A stretch of 64,000 nt of DNA from Saccharicrinis sp963663905 (GTDB lineage Bacteria; Bacteroidota; Bacteroidia; Bacteroidales; Marinilabiliaceae). The position numbers were made by a program, and so were the translations under genes. The stretch is from assembly GCA_963663905.2 (NCBI GenBank), contig OY760657.1, positions 1,550,001 through 1,614,000 on the forward strand, written 5' to 3'. Of this stretch, positions 43,837 through 52,294 are shown piece after piece (positions within the stretch are counted from its first letter, which is position 1; each line of letters opens with the position of its first letter). The notes under the pieces are model-generated. The model was given only the letters and a program-made list of their open reading frames with translations. It did no database searches and was not told the origin of the DNA.

Positions 43837-45792
43837 ATGAAAGAAAATTTATTTCCCAAAAGATTTGCTCTATTAAAAGGATTTAGTCTTACCTATTTAG
43901 TGTTAGCCTTGGTTATAAGGTTGGTATTGTATGTTTTATCTTTTTCAAATATTGATTTTTCTATAATTCATTTATTAGAAATTCTAGGAATAGGTTTGCT
44001 GTATGATATAGGTAGTTTATCATATATGATGGCTTTTTATGCTATTTATTTATTAATAATGCCTGCAAAATATAGTGGTAGTCGAGTTGATAAAATACTG
44101 ACCTATACTGCGTATTGGATTTTTATGATCATTATAACCTTTTCATTCTTAGCTGAAATTACATTTTGGGAAGAATATCAAAGACGATTTAATTTTATTG
44201 CAATTGATTATCTTTTGTATACATACGAAGTATTTGAAAATATTAATGAGGCCTATCCAATTCCTTTTATTATTGGAGCAATAGGATTAATTGTTTATAT
44301 CGCCTTTCTAGTAAAAAAACGAAGTTTAATTTTTGAAAAAAGCTTTTCAACTGATCATAAATTTGGTTCTCGATTATTTGTTGCTGTAATATGTTGTATT
44401 GTTGTGGCTATTTTTCATTTTAATATAAAAAATACTCAAGCAGAGATTTTTGGAAATATTAATGAGAATGAATTGGCAAAGTCTGGCATTTATTCATTTT
44501 TTGCTGCTTATAAAAGTAATGAGCTAAACTATAATGAATTCTATAATACATATAATGAAAAAGAAGCTTTAAAGGATGTAAGGTCTAATATTAAAGCTGA
44601 AAATGATTCTTTTCTTTCTGATTATGGAATAGCTCGATTAACTAAAAATGATGGTCAGGAACTAACTCCAAATGTTGTATTTATTTGTATGGAAAGTATG
44701 AATGCTTCTTATTTAAAGAGGTATGGAAATAAAAAGCATATGACACCGTCAATTGATGAAATTTTATCGAAATCAATATCGTTTACTAATTTATATGCAA
44801 CAGGAACAAGAACTGTACGAGGGCTTGAAGCATATAGTTTAAGTGTTCCTCCTACACCAGGTAGAAGCATTGTTAAAAGATGTCAGAATGAGTCTTTTTT
44901 TACAGTGGGAGAGGTGTTTAAGCAAAAAGGGTATTCGTGTACATATATTACTGGAGGTGATGGTTATTTTGATAATATGGCAAATTATTTTAGTTATAGT
45001 GGTTTTGATATTGTAGAAAGAGCAAAAAAAACCAGGATTAGAGAAGAGTTGCCAACCCAACGAATTCAAATATCAGATGAGGATATTAGTTTTGAAAATG
45101 CATGGGGTGCCTGTGATGAAGATATATTTAACATAGCTATAAAAAAAGCTGATAATGATAGTAAATCAGGGAGTCCGTTTTTCTATATTTTAATGACTAA
45201 TTCAAATCATTCACCATATACTTACCCTGAGGGTAAAGTTGAAATTCCTTCTGGTACGAGTAGGACTGGAGCTATAACGTATGCAGATTATGCTTTTGGA
45301 GAATTTTTTGAAAATGCAAAAGACAAAGAATGGTTTAATAATACTGTTTTTGTTATTGCTTCTGATCATTGTGCCTATAGTGCCGGGAGAACAGAATTAA
45401 ATATAAATAGTCATCATATACCTGCATTAATCTATAATTTAAATAACAATGTTCCTCATGAGGTAGATAAGCTATGTTCACAGATTGATATTTTTCCTAC
45501 TCTATTCGGGTATTTTAACTGGACTTATAAAACAAAACTTTATGGTAGGGATATTAATAAAATGAAGGAAAAAGATGAGAGAGCTTTTATTGCAAATCAT
45601 AGAAAATTAGCATTATTAAAAGATAATAAACTATTGATTTTGGAAACGCAACAAAAGAACTCCTTATATGAATGGGATTCTGAAAAAAACAATCTGAATT
45701 CTATAGCTTTTGATGAAAACTTTTTAAAAGAAACAGTATCTTATTATCAGACTGCATATCAGTTATATAAAAATGGGGACTTAGATAAATAG
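43837..45792 (+). CDS. LtaS/sulfatase-type membrane phosphotransferase
   Basis: A 651-residue protein with five N-terminal transmembrane segments (to about residue 195) followed by an extracytoplasmic sulfatase-fold domain. This domain starts with PNVVFICMESMNASYL (metal-binding Glu), then TRTVRGLEAYSLSVPPTPG containing the likely nucleophile Thr, and TGGDGYFDNM, NHSPYTYPEG and VFVIASDHCAY with further metal ligands. LtaS-type enzymes transfer glycerol phosphate or phosphoethanolamine from phospholipid. In Gram-negative bacteria the acceptor is often a periplasmic glucan or lipid A. The substrate is not known here. Confidence 0.85.
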   Translation: MKENLFPKRFALLKGFSLTYLVLALVIRLVLYVLSFSNIDFSIIHLLEILGIGLLYDIGSLSYMMAFYAIYLLIMPAKYSGSRVDKILTYTAYWIFMIIITFSFLAEITFWEEYQRRFNFIAIDYLLYTYEVFENINEAYPIPFIIGAIGLIVYIAFLVKKRSLIFEKSFSTDHKFGSRLFVAVICCIVVAIFHFNIKNTQAEIFGNINENELAKSGIYSFFAAYKSNELNYNEFYNTYNEKEALKDVRSNIKAENDSFLSDYGIARLTKNDGQELTPNVVFICMESMNASYLKRYGNKKHMTPSIDEILSKSISFTNLYATGTRTVRGLEAYSLSVPPTPGRSIVKRCQNESFFTVGEVFKQKGYSCTYITGGDGYFDNMANYFSYSGFDIVERAKKTRIREELPTQRIQISDEDISFENAWGACDEDIFNIAIKKADNDSKSGSPFFYILMTNSNHSPYTYPEGKVEIPSGTSRTGAITYADYAFGEFFENAKDKEWFNNTVFVIASDHCAYSAGRTELNINSHHIPALIYNLNNNVPHEVDKLCSQIDIFPTLFGYFNWTYKTKLYGRDINKMKEKDERAFIANHRKLALLKDNKLLILETQQKNSLYEWDSEKNNLNSIAFDENFLKETVSYYQTAYQLYKNGDLDK

Positions 45793-45813
45793 AAAAATAT
45801 TTTAATATAAAAC

Positions 45814-45843
45814 TTGTAAAGTATATAAATATTTGTATCTTTG
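45814..45843 (+). promoter_or_regulatory. Strong consensus promoter in front of a short terminated stretch
   Basis: TTG at 45814-45816, 19 bp, then TATCTTTG at 45836-45843: a full match to the Bacteroidota consensus. No coding sequence follows on this strand; a terminator lies about 45 bp downstream. Confidence 0.75.
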
Positions 45844-45849
45844 TATTAA

Positions 45850-45920
45850 CTCATAGTTTAGGGTTAGGTTTGGTTAAAGATTGAAAGTCACTGTATGAAC
45901 GTTTTACAGTGGCTTTTTTT
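45850..45920 (+). ncRNA. Candidate small RNA of about 70 nt
   Basis: The consensus promoter at 45814-45843 and the terminator at 45886-45920 delimit a transcript starting near 45850. It has no start codon with a useful frame. A 5-bp pairing TTAAC/GTTAA could form near its 5' part before the terminator stem. It is antisense to the extreme 3' end of the acetyltransferase gene by only two or three bases. The role and exact ends are unknown. Confidence 0.5.
45886..45920. terminator. Terminator of the candidate small RNA and the LtaS-type gene
   Basis: AGTCACTGTA (45886-45895) pairs with TACAGTGGCT (45905-45914) with one G-T pair, followed by seven T. Confidence 0.85.
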
Positions 45921-46470
45921 ATTGGGTAATATTTCGTGTCTTGATTAATCTAGCCGGTATACCTTTATATATGGAATAAGCTTCCATCTGACCTGATAAG
46001 ATAGAGTTTGCAGATAATACAGAATGTGATTTGCAGGTAGAGTTTAATGTGATAGTAGATTTTGCACCAATCCAAACACCATCTTCTAAGATAATCGGAG
46101 CAATCATTAAATCGAATGTACTTTTGTTATAGTCATGATTACCACATAGTAATAATGCCCCTTGTGAAATACAACAATTTTTTCCGATAATAACTTTATC
46201 TAAATTGTCAATCCAAACATTTTCACCAATCCATGAATAATCATCAATTTTTAAATTCCATGGATACTTAATATTGATACCCGGTTTTATTACAACACCT
46301 TTTCCAATTGAAGCTCCGAATAATTTCAATAGAAAAATTTTCAACAGAGATGAGGCATTTAGCGGGTTTATAAAGAATAATACATTAACATAATACCATA
46401 AAGTTCTTTTTAATAAACTTCCTGGTTGGTACCAGCTGTTATCATATTTATTGAGTTCTGTTTTGAGCAT
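45919..46470 (-). CDS. WcaF-like hexapeptide-repeat acetyltransferase
   Basis: A 183-residue left-handed beta-helix acyltransferase. Hexapeptide repeats are seen in IGKGVVIKPGINIKYPWNL, IDDYSWIGENVWIDNL and VIIGKNCCISQGALLLCGNHDYN, with the conserved His of the LbetaH active site in GNHDY. It probably transfers an acetyl group from acetyl-CoA to a sugar of a surface polysaccharide. It resembles colanic acid WcaF-type enzymes, but no glycosyltransferases are adjacent, so the target polymer is unknown. Its stop codon touches the T-tract of the terminator on the other strand. Confidence 0.85.
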   Translation of the reverse strand: MLKTELNKYDNSWYQPGSLLKRTLWYYVNVLFFINPLNASSLLKIFLLKLFGASIGKGVVIKPGINIKYPWNLKIDDYSWIGENVWIDNLDKVIIGKNCCISQGALLLCGNHDYNKSTFDLMIAPIILEDGVWIGAKSTITLNSTCKSHSVLSANSILSGQMEAYSIYKGIPARLIKTRNITQ

Positions 46471-46607
46471 CTAAAATCAATATTATTAATGAGATTAAGT
46501 AATCTTGTTGTTAAATATAAGTTGAATATAAAAAACAATTATTACAAAAGTCATTATAATAATGGATAATAAAATATTGTTCTTTGTGTATTAGCTGAAT
46601 ACGGATG

Positions 46608-47504
46608 CTATTTTGTTCCGAATATTAAAAAAGCGATCCCTAATAAAATTCCTGCAAGGTAAATACTCTTTGTTCTGATGTTTCTCTCTTTGAAAAGGTA
46701 TGCTCCAAATGCAAATGCCACGATTACGCTTCCTCTCCTTAGAGCAGAAACAATTGATATCATACTTTCAGGGTCTTGTAGAGCGTAGAAATAAAAGAAA
46801 TCTGCTACTAGTAAGAATATTCCAATTAAAGGAATGCTCCATCTCCACTTGAAAGACGAACTCTTTTTTCGTATTGGCCACCATAGTGTCATTACTAATG
46901 GTATAAACAACACAACCTGATAAAATGTAAAATAGCATTGAACCGCCATTCTATTTATACTTCTTAAAAGAAATTTATCATAGAGTCCACTAATGGCACC
47001 AAATACGGTTCCTAGAATTATAAACCAAATCCATTTGTTTTTTTTAAATGAAATTCCTTCAGTTTTTCCGGCTGTTGAGAATAAAAAGAAAAAGGTTAAT
47101 GTTATTGCTATTCCTATCCATTGATATATAGAAAGTTGTTCCTTGAAGATGAGTATAGCGCCAACTAAAGTCCATAGTGGACCGGTAGCTCTAATGGGTG
47201 CTACGATTGTTAGAGGAAGATATTTTAATGCAAAAAATGAAAATATCCATGATGTTACAACGATAACAGCTTTTAAAAACAATTGGGCATGCTCTTGCCA
47301 TGTAACAGAAGGTACATAAAGTGTATGATCTTGTGAGATAATTCCTTGTTGGGATAAAAACAAGATAGGAATAAACAATATGGCACCACTTATTGAACTA
47401 AATAGTAATACTGGTAAAACGGCATTGTTGTTAACTGAAACTTTTTTCACAACGTCATAAATACCTAAGAAAAGAGCTGATACTATAGCTAAGAGCCACC
47501 ACAT
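46608..47504 (-). CDS. EamA-family (DMT) transporter
   Basis: A 298-residue inner-membrane protein with ten predicted transmembrane segments formed by two EamA repeats. The first repeat ends near PLTIVAPIRATGPLWTLVGAILIFKEQLSIYQWIGIAI, quoted here in part as IRATGPLWTLVG, and the second near SALRRGSVIVAFAFGAYLFKER. Both keep the typical FKE motif before the last helix. DMT proteins export or import metabolites such as amino acids or sugars. The substrate is unknown. The gene stands alone, reading away from the amidohydrolase-like gene. Confidence 0.85.
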   Translation of the reverse strand: MWWLLAIVSALFLGIYDVVKKVSVNNNAVLPVLLFSSISGAILFIPILFLSQQGIISQDHTLYVPSVTWQEHAQLFLKAVIVVTSWIFSFFALKYLPLTIVAPIRATGPLWTLVGAILIFKEQLSIYQWIGIAITLTFFFLFSTAGKTEGISFKKNKWIWFIILGTVFGAISGLYDKFLLRSINRMAVQCYFTFYQVVLFIPLVMTLWWPIRKKSSSFKWRWSIPLIGIFLLVADFFYFYALQDPESMISIVSALRRGSVIVAFAFGAYLFKERNIRTKSIYLAGILLGIAFLIFGTK

Positions 47505-47695
47505 ATATCTATTGTTTTAAATGAGCTTGCAAAATTAGAACAAAAGCTACTGAAAGCAGTAAGTATTTAGTTAAATGTTTTGAAATGTCTTGCTAATACC
47601 TTAAATTTAAGTTAAATGCTCTTGGTGTTATACCTTTGTTTTAAAAGTTTGTGTGTTTCCGTAAAAATGTATTCTGATTAAGTAATGCTTTGGTA

Positions 47696-49036
47696 ATGAA
47701 TTATTTGTTGATAAAAAATGGTTTTGTGGTAAAAGGTTCTTCTATCATTACTGAGGATATTTTGGTAGGAGGCAGTAAGATTTTACAGATGGGCTTAAAT
47801 ATCGATCGACCAACAAATGAAACACCGGTTATAGATGCTTCCGGTAAATATATAATTCCAGGAGCTATTGATATTAACAGACATTTTTTGGATTTGGTTA
47901 AAAATTCACAGAGCCTGAAAGAATTAAAACGGTTAAATCAGGCTCAGATTTTTAATGGTACAACTACGATGATTGATACAATTGAGGATTGTTATCAAAA
48001 AAATTACATTTATAATATTTATAAAGCAAAGGAAAAATCTAAAAGCAATCTAATAGATTTTGGTTTTCATTTAACTTTTTCTGAAATTAAAAAAAGCTCA
48101 GCAGATGCTTTTGATTATAGTTATATACACGAAGGTGTATCAACACTTTTAATTAATGTATCGATGTTGCAAAATGAAAATATTAATCTTTTCGACAGTA
48201 TCTTTAAAAAGGCTTCTCAGCATAATCTTGTTATTATTTGTGATTTAAACTTAAGAGAAAATTGTAAAAGTAATGTTGATAGTATTTCCTTGAGTGATCC
48301 TATAATATTGGAACATCATTTTAGGTTGTTGTCAGTTTTTATCGACTTAGGAATAAAGTATTCCTGTTCATTATTGTTCTTAAATGTAAAATTTAAGGAA
48401 GAATTAGAGTTGATAGAAGATGGAATTGAACGAGGTGGTGATTTTTATTTAAGTTTAAGATTGTGGTTTAACTTAGGTAATTATTCTCAAGTAAGATATA
48501 ATGAACATGAAATCCTTACAGGAATAGCTAGTGAATATAGCTTACATCCTATTTATGAAGAAGAAGTTTGGGATTTGGTCAAAAATGAAAATTTCCTTAT
48601 TAATCCTCCGCTCTATAATCTCACAATAGAAGAAAGTGCACAGGAAGAGTTAGTTTATAACAGACCGGATGCATACTTTTATATTAGAAACTACTTGAGT
48701 CTTTTGTATACAGTAGGAGTAACTTATAAAAATATATCAATGTTGGATCTCGTAAATATTGTTTCAACTCGACCTTCAAAGTTAATGGGATTATGGCCTC
48801 ATAAGGGGCATTTAAGTCCAGGGGCTGACGCTGATATTGTTGTTTGGAATCCTACATTTGATCGTAATTTGTATTGCTCAATGCCTAATTCATCTAATTC
48901 ATCAAAACAAAATGTAAAGTTGAAAGGACGAGTTGATTTTGTATTTGTTAAAGGTAAGATGGTATATAATGGAGAAACTTTTTATCCTCATACCTCAGAT
49001 GGCGAATTTCTTTTTCGCACGTCGAAAATTTATTGA
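47696..49036 (+). CDS. Dihydroorotase/hydantoinase-like protein lacking metal ligands
   Basis: A 446-residue protein starting at ATG 47696 (MNYLLIKNG); a TTG 6 bp earlier is also open. The N-terminal composite domain and the phrase GKYIIPGAIDINRHF align with the amidohydrolase metal motif IPGGIDxHxHF, but the first His is Asn. The region that normally carries VHAEN reads IICDLNLREN, and the usual later His ligands and the SD-HAP motif were not found. The C-terminal part, STRPSKLMGLWPHKGHLSPGADADIVVWNP, is well kept. It therefore looks like a catalytically inactive member (like some DHOase-like and CRMP proteins) that kept its fold. Its role is unknown. Confidence 0.75.
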   Translation: MNYLLIKNGFVVKGSSIITEDILVGGSKILQMGLNIDRPTNETPVIDASGKYIIPGAIDINRHFLDLVKNSQSLKELKRLNQAQIFNGTTTMIDTIEDCYQKNYIYNIYKAKEKSKSNLIDFGFHLTFSEIKKSSADAFDYSYIHEGVSTLLINVSMLQNENINLFDSIFKKASQHNLVIICDLNLRENCKSNVDSISLSDPIILEHHFRLLSVFIDLGIKYSCSLLFLNVKFKEELELIEDGIERGGDFYLSLRLWFNLGNYSQVRYNEHEILTGIASEYSLHPIYEEEVWDLVKNENFLINPPLYNLTIEESAQEELVYNRPDAYFYIRNYLSLLYTVGVTYKNISMLDLVNIVSTRPSKLMGLWPHKGHLSPGADADIVVWNPTFDRNLYCSMPNSSNSSKQNVKLKGRVDFVFVKGKMVYNGETFYPHTSDGEFLFRTSKIY

Positions 49037-49128
49037 TTTGCCTGATTGTACCCTCAGTTTTAAGTTTAATGTCGTTTAAAAATTGGTGTATTTTAAAGGT
49101 CAGGCCTGTAAATTATTAAATAATATTA

Positions 49129-49157
49129 TATTTTTGCATACTGGTAGATACTGGTAG
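49129..49157 (+). promoter_or_regulatory. Promoter and operator repeats of the GntR gene
   Basis: TATTTTTG at 49129-49136 is a -7 element. It is followed at once by two copies of TACTGGTAG (49139-49147 and 49149-49157) with a 10-bp period, ending 4 bp before the start codon. The reverse complement of the repeat lies at the same place in the galT promoter. Confidence 0.7.
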
Positions 49158-49161
49158 GAAA

Positions 49162-50166
49162 ATGGTAAAAAATATTATAAAAATCACATCAGAGCATTCT
49201 CAAGCAAAATACAGGCAGATTATACAATCAGTTATAAATGCGGTTTCAGAGGGTGTTTTAAAAAAAGGGGATAAAGTTCCATCTATTAATGAAATTGCAA
49301 ATGAATATAATCTTTCAAGAGATACGGTTATGTTGGCCTTTAATGAATTAAAGGTAAGAGGAATTTTAGGAGCCGTGCCTGGTAAAGGTTATTTTGTTGA
49401 GAGTGATAATATTAGCGTATCATCAAAGGTATTGTTGTTATTTGATGAATTAAATACGTTTAAAGAGGAATTATATAATTCATTTATTGAAAATCTACCT
49501 GATGATACTCAGGTGGATATATATTTTCATCACTTTGATATCAATGTTTTTACTTCATTAATAAAGGAGCGTGTTGGTAAATATTCTGCGTATGTAATAA
49601 TGCCTGCTAACCTTATAAACATTTCTTCTGTAATTAGTCTTTTACCTTCAGATCGTGTATATATAATAGATAGGAAGATTGAGGAACTGGATGGATACCC
49701 GGTTATTTATCAATCTTTTGAAGAAGATATATATAACGGACTTTATGCAGCAAAAGATCTTTTAAAAAAATATAAGAAAATAATATTTGCTTATCCTGGA
49801 GGAAAGGAACCAAGAGGGTTTTTAACTGGTTTTGAAAAATTTTGTAAGGAGTTTGATTTTAATTATTCTATTTATGATCAGATAAAGACAAAACCAATAA
49901 GAAAAGGTGAGGTATTTATACTGCCTAATGATAGGATGTTAATTAACCTGGTGAAAAGATGCTGGGAAAAGAAGTTTGCAATTGGAAAAGATATTGGAAT
50001 TATTTCTATAAATGACTCAGCATTAAAAGAAGTAGTTGCTAATGGTATTTCTACTATCTCTACAGATTTTAAACTTATGGGGAAAACTTTAGCGGAATTT
50101 GTTGAAAATAGAAAAGTGGGGGAGGTTAAAAATAAATCAAAATTTACAGAGCGTAATTCCCTGTAA
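49162..50166 (+). CDS. GntR-type regulator with a sugar-binding-like sensor domain
   Basis: A 334-residue regulator starting at ATG 49162. The N-terminal winged helix (residues about 10-80) has KGDKVPSINEIANEYNLSRDTVMLAF and VPGKGYFV, typical of GntR. The C-terminal part resembles the periplasmic-binding-protein fold of LacI-type regulators (VYIIDRKIEELDGYPVIYQS, DIGIISINDSALKEVVANG), an arrangement common in Bacteroidota. The gene is followed 150 bp later by galT, and both promoters share a repeated 9-bp element, so it is probably an autoregulated controller of galactose use. Confidence 0.85.
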   Translation: MVKNIIKITSEHSQAKYRQIIQSVINAVSEGVLKKGDKVPSINEIANEYNLSRDTVMLAFNELKVRGILGAVPGKGYFVESDNISVSSKVLLLFDELNTFKEELYNSFIENLPDDTQVDIYFHHFDINVFTSLIKERVGKYSAYVIMPANLINISSVISLLPSDRVYIIDRKIEELDGYPVIYQSFEEDIYNGLYAAKDLLKKYKKIIFAYPGGKEPRGFLTGFEKFCKEFDFNYSIYDQIKTKPIRKGEVFILPNDRMLINLVKRCWEKKFAIGKDIGIISINDSALKEVVANGISTISTDFKLMGKTLAEFVENRKVGEVKNKSKFTERNSL

Positions 50167-50240
50167 TTTATAGAATTATACATAATTTGATAAATTTTAA
50201 TAATTTCTAATGATTTTATTAGAATAATTAAAAAATATTG

Positions 50241-50269
50241 TACATTTGCACCTACCAGTACCTACTAGT
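50241..50269 (+). promoter_or_regulatory. galT promoter with GntR operator repeats
   Basis: TACATTTG at 50241-50248 is a -7 element, followed by CTACCAGTA (50252-50260), one base, and the near-copy CTACTAGTT (50262-50270). This is the reverse complement of the TACTGGTAG repeats before the GntR gene, with the same 10-bp period. The site lies inside the open frame upstream of galT, so the frame's first ATG at 50238 is not the real start. Confidence 0.7.
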
Positions 50270-50315
50270 TGTGGTCTGGTGTATTGCAAATATTGTTGTT
50301 AATATTAAAGAGAAA

Positions 50316-51368
50316 ATGATGGCGCAATTTAATATGGAGGATCATCCTCATCGTAGATTGAATGTATTAACTGGGGAATGGGTTTTGGTTTCTCCTCATA
50401 GAGCTAAACGCCCATGGCAGGGACAGGTTGAAAAAATAAATGAGGAGAAAAGACCTGAATATGACCCAAAGTGTTATTTATGTCCAGGAAACGAACGTAT
50501 AGGAGGACATTTAAATCCCCAATATACAGAGCCTTTCGTGTTCGTAAATGATTTTTCTGCTTTATTAAATGATACTCCGGAAGGAGGTGTTCAATCTGAA
50601 GACGGTTTGTTTCAGGCAAAAAGTGAAAGTGGAATTTGTAAAGTTATTTGCTTCTCACCACGTCACGATTTAACTGTTCCTGAAATGGAAGTTTCAGAGA
50701 TTAAAAAAGTTGTTGACTTATGGGTTCAGGAATATAAATCTATAGGTGATAATGACTTTGTTAATTACGTGCAAATTTTTGAAAATAAGGGTAGTGTAAT
50801 GGGATGTAGTAACCCTCACCCTCATGGACAAATTTGGTCATCAAGTTCAGTGCCTAATGAGCCAGCAAAGGAGCAGGAAAAGATGCTTGAATACTATAAT
50901 AAAAATGGTAGAAGCTTGTTGGGAGATTACGTTGCTGCAGAATTAGAGAAAAAAGAAAGAGTTCTTTTTGAAAATGATCACTTTGTTGGTTTAGTTCCTT
51001 ACTGGGCTGTTTGGCCATTTGAGGCTATGATTGTAAGTAAAAGACATGTAACTAGCTTAACTGATTTAACAGAAGAAGAAAAAGAAGCTTTTGCAGCTGC
51101 TTACAAAGAATTAACGGTGATGTATGATAACTTATTTGAAGTTTCATTTCCGTATTCGGCCGGAATCCATCAAAAGCCAACAGATGGAGAAGATCATCCG
51201 GAATGGCATTTACACATGCATTTTTATCCGCCATTATTGCGTTCTGCAACAGTGAAGAAATTTATGGTTGGATATGAGATGTTAGGGAATCCTCAGCGTG
51301 ATATTACAGCTGAGACAAGTGCACAAAGACTTCGTGACCTATCAAAGGTTCATTATAAGTACAGGTAG
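50316..51368 (+). CDS. galT: Galactose-1-phosphate uridylyltransferase
   Basis: About 350 residues from ATG 50316 (MMAQFNMEDHPHRRLN); the next codon is also ATG. The upstream in-frame extension to 50238 covers the promoter and is rejected. The zinc-binding Cys pair is in CYLCPGNERIGG. The active-site motif is SNPHPHGQIW, with the nucleophile His, and the C-terminal EWHLHMHFYPPLLR completes the metal and substrate site. It exchanges UMP between UDP-glucose and galactose-1-phosphate in the Leloir pathway. No galactokinase or epimerase gene is adjacent. It is probably controlled by the upstream GntR protein. Confidence 0.96.
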   Translation: MMAQFNMEDHPHRRLNVLTGEWVLVSPHRAKRPWQGQVEKINEEKRPEYDPKCYLCPGNERIGGHLNPQYTEPFVFVNDFSALLNDTPEGGVQSEDGLFQAKSESGICKVICFSPRHDLTVPEMEVSEIKKVVDLWVQEYKSIGDNDFVNYVQIFENKGSVMGCSNPHPHGQIWSSSSVPNEPAKEQEKMLEYYNKNGRSLLGDYVAAELEKKERVLFENDHFVGLVPYWAVWPFEAMIVSKRHVTSLTDLTEEEKEAFAAAYKELTVMYDNLFEVSFPYSAGIHQKPTDGEDHPEWHLHMHFYPPLLRSATVKKFMVGYEMLGNPQRDITAETSAQRLRDLSKVHYKYR

Positions 51369-51386
51369 TTTTTTGGTTTTAGAGTA

Positions 51387-51419
51387 AAAGGGATTGCTTT
51401 GTTGTAATCCCTTTTTTTA
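51387..51419 (+). terminator. Rho-independent terminator after galT
   Basis: AAAGGGATT (51387-51395) pairs with AATCCCTTT (51406-51414), followed by T. Confidence 0.88.
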
Positions 51420-51437
51420 TTAAAGTAGTTAATATAA

Positions 51438-51953
51438 CTAATTTAGGTTGAATTTAGAGTTAAGGTCAGTTTTTAAACCGATATGTTTAGATGTGATATT
51501 CTTGAAATCTACATAGCTTAATTCTCTTAATTGAACAATTCTTTCTGTTGTCTCAAAAATTATCTGATCAAACATAGCTAAATCTTCATTCGATAACTGT
51601 TCTCCAATTTCAATTTTGAGTTTTATATTTTGAAGGCCGTTAAATGAATTGCCAATGATATCTTGGACGGTAGCCATGGTGGCTTGCATGGTTTGTAATC
51701 TTTGCTCCTTAATGTGATTTTGACCTTTACTCGTATTTATATGAGTAATTAAATCTCCAATGAATCCTAGAATAATAATTATGCTGTAAATAAGTAACTC
51801 ATCAACCTCGTAAAATTCAACTTTTTTCAATATAGACCATAATGTTTCAAAAATATCACAATTGCATATGCAACTTGATATGTAAAGTATAAGCCATATA
51901 ATTATAGAAGTAACAGTGTACTTGAAACCGTTAAGGTTTTTTAGTATGTTCAT
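51438..51953 (-). CDS. Two-helix membrane protein with a DHp-like helical segment
   Basis: A 171-residue protein with transmembrane segments at about residues 13-31 and 53-68. The cytoplasmic part starts NHIKEQRLQTMQATMATVQDIIGNSFNGLQNIKLKIE, here given in part as ATMATVQDIIGNSFNGLQ. It is helical and resembles dimerisation helices of histidine-kinase-like proteins, but there is no ATPase domain and no phospho-acceptor His in that helix context. I do not recognise the family. It is alone on the minus strand. Confidence 0.55.
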   Translation of the reverse strand: MNILKNLNGFKYTVTSIIIWLILYISSCICNCDIFETLWSILKKVEFYEVDELLIYSIIIILGFIGDLITHINTSKGQNHIKEQRLQTMQATMATVQDIIGNSFNGLQNIKLKIEIGEQLSNEDLAMFDQIIFETTERIVQLRELSYVDFKNITSKHIGLKTDLNSKFNLN

Positions 51954-52294
51954 TGTAATGTGGTAGTTAGATTGGATTATATATTTAATTCTGATGTATA
52001 TATAACGCCGTCATTTGGTATTGTTAAATATTTAAGCCTTTATACTTAAGATTCACAATAAAGTTTCATAAAATAAATATTTAATTAAATAAAAAATAAT
52101 ATAATATAGTTCAGTTAGAGATTTTTTAATTGTTAATTGTGTCTTTAGCGGATAATCATTTGTATTTAATTATTTATCCTGTTTTTGATTAAACTTTATA
52201 TTACGCAATTAAAAACTAGTTTCATTTTTCAGAAATTAGTTTGTTTGTTGTATTTTTGCAGCTCAAAAGATTAATTTCATAAATAAGAAAATAC
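51954..52294. other. AT-rich spacer with the purL promoter region
   Basis: TATTTTTG at 52251-52258 is a plausible -7 element for purL, though no good TTG lies at the right distance. A weak stem-loop GGATAA/TTATCC (about 52152-52180) followed by TGTTTTTG may end an upstream transcript. I see nothing else. Confidence 0.4.

Noticed and set aside
43837..45792. Arylsulfatase of the polysaccharide-degrading type
   Set aside because: Five N-terminal membrane segments and a Thr-containing active site without the C/S-x-P-x-R signature fit LtaS-type phosphotransferases.
50238..50315. N-terminal extension of GalT from the first in-frame ATG
   Set aside because: It covers the -7 element and the GntR operator repeats and gives residues unlike GalT; the start at 50316 fits the family.
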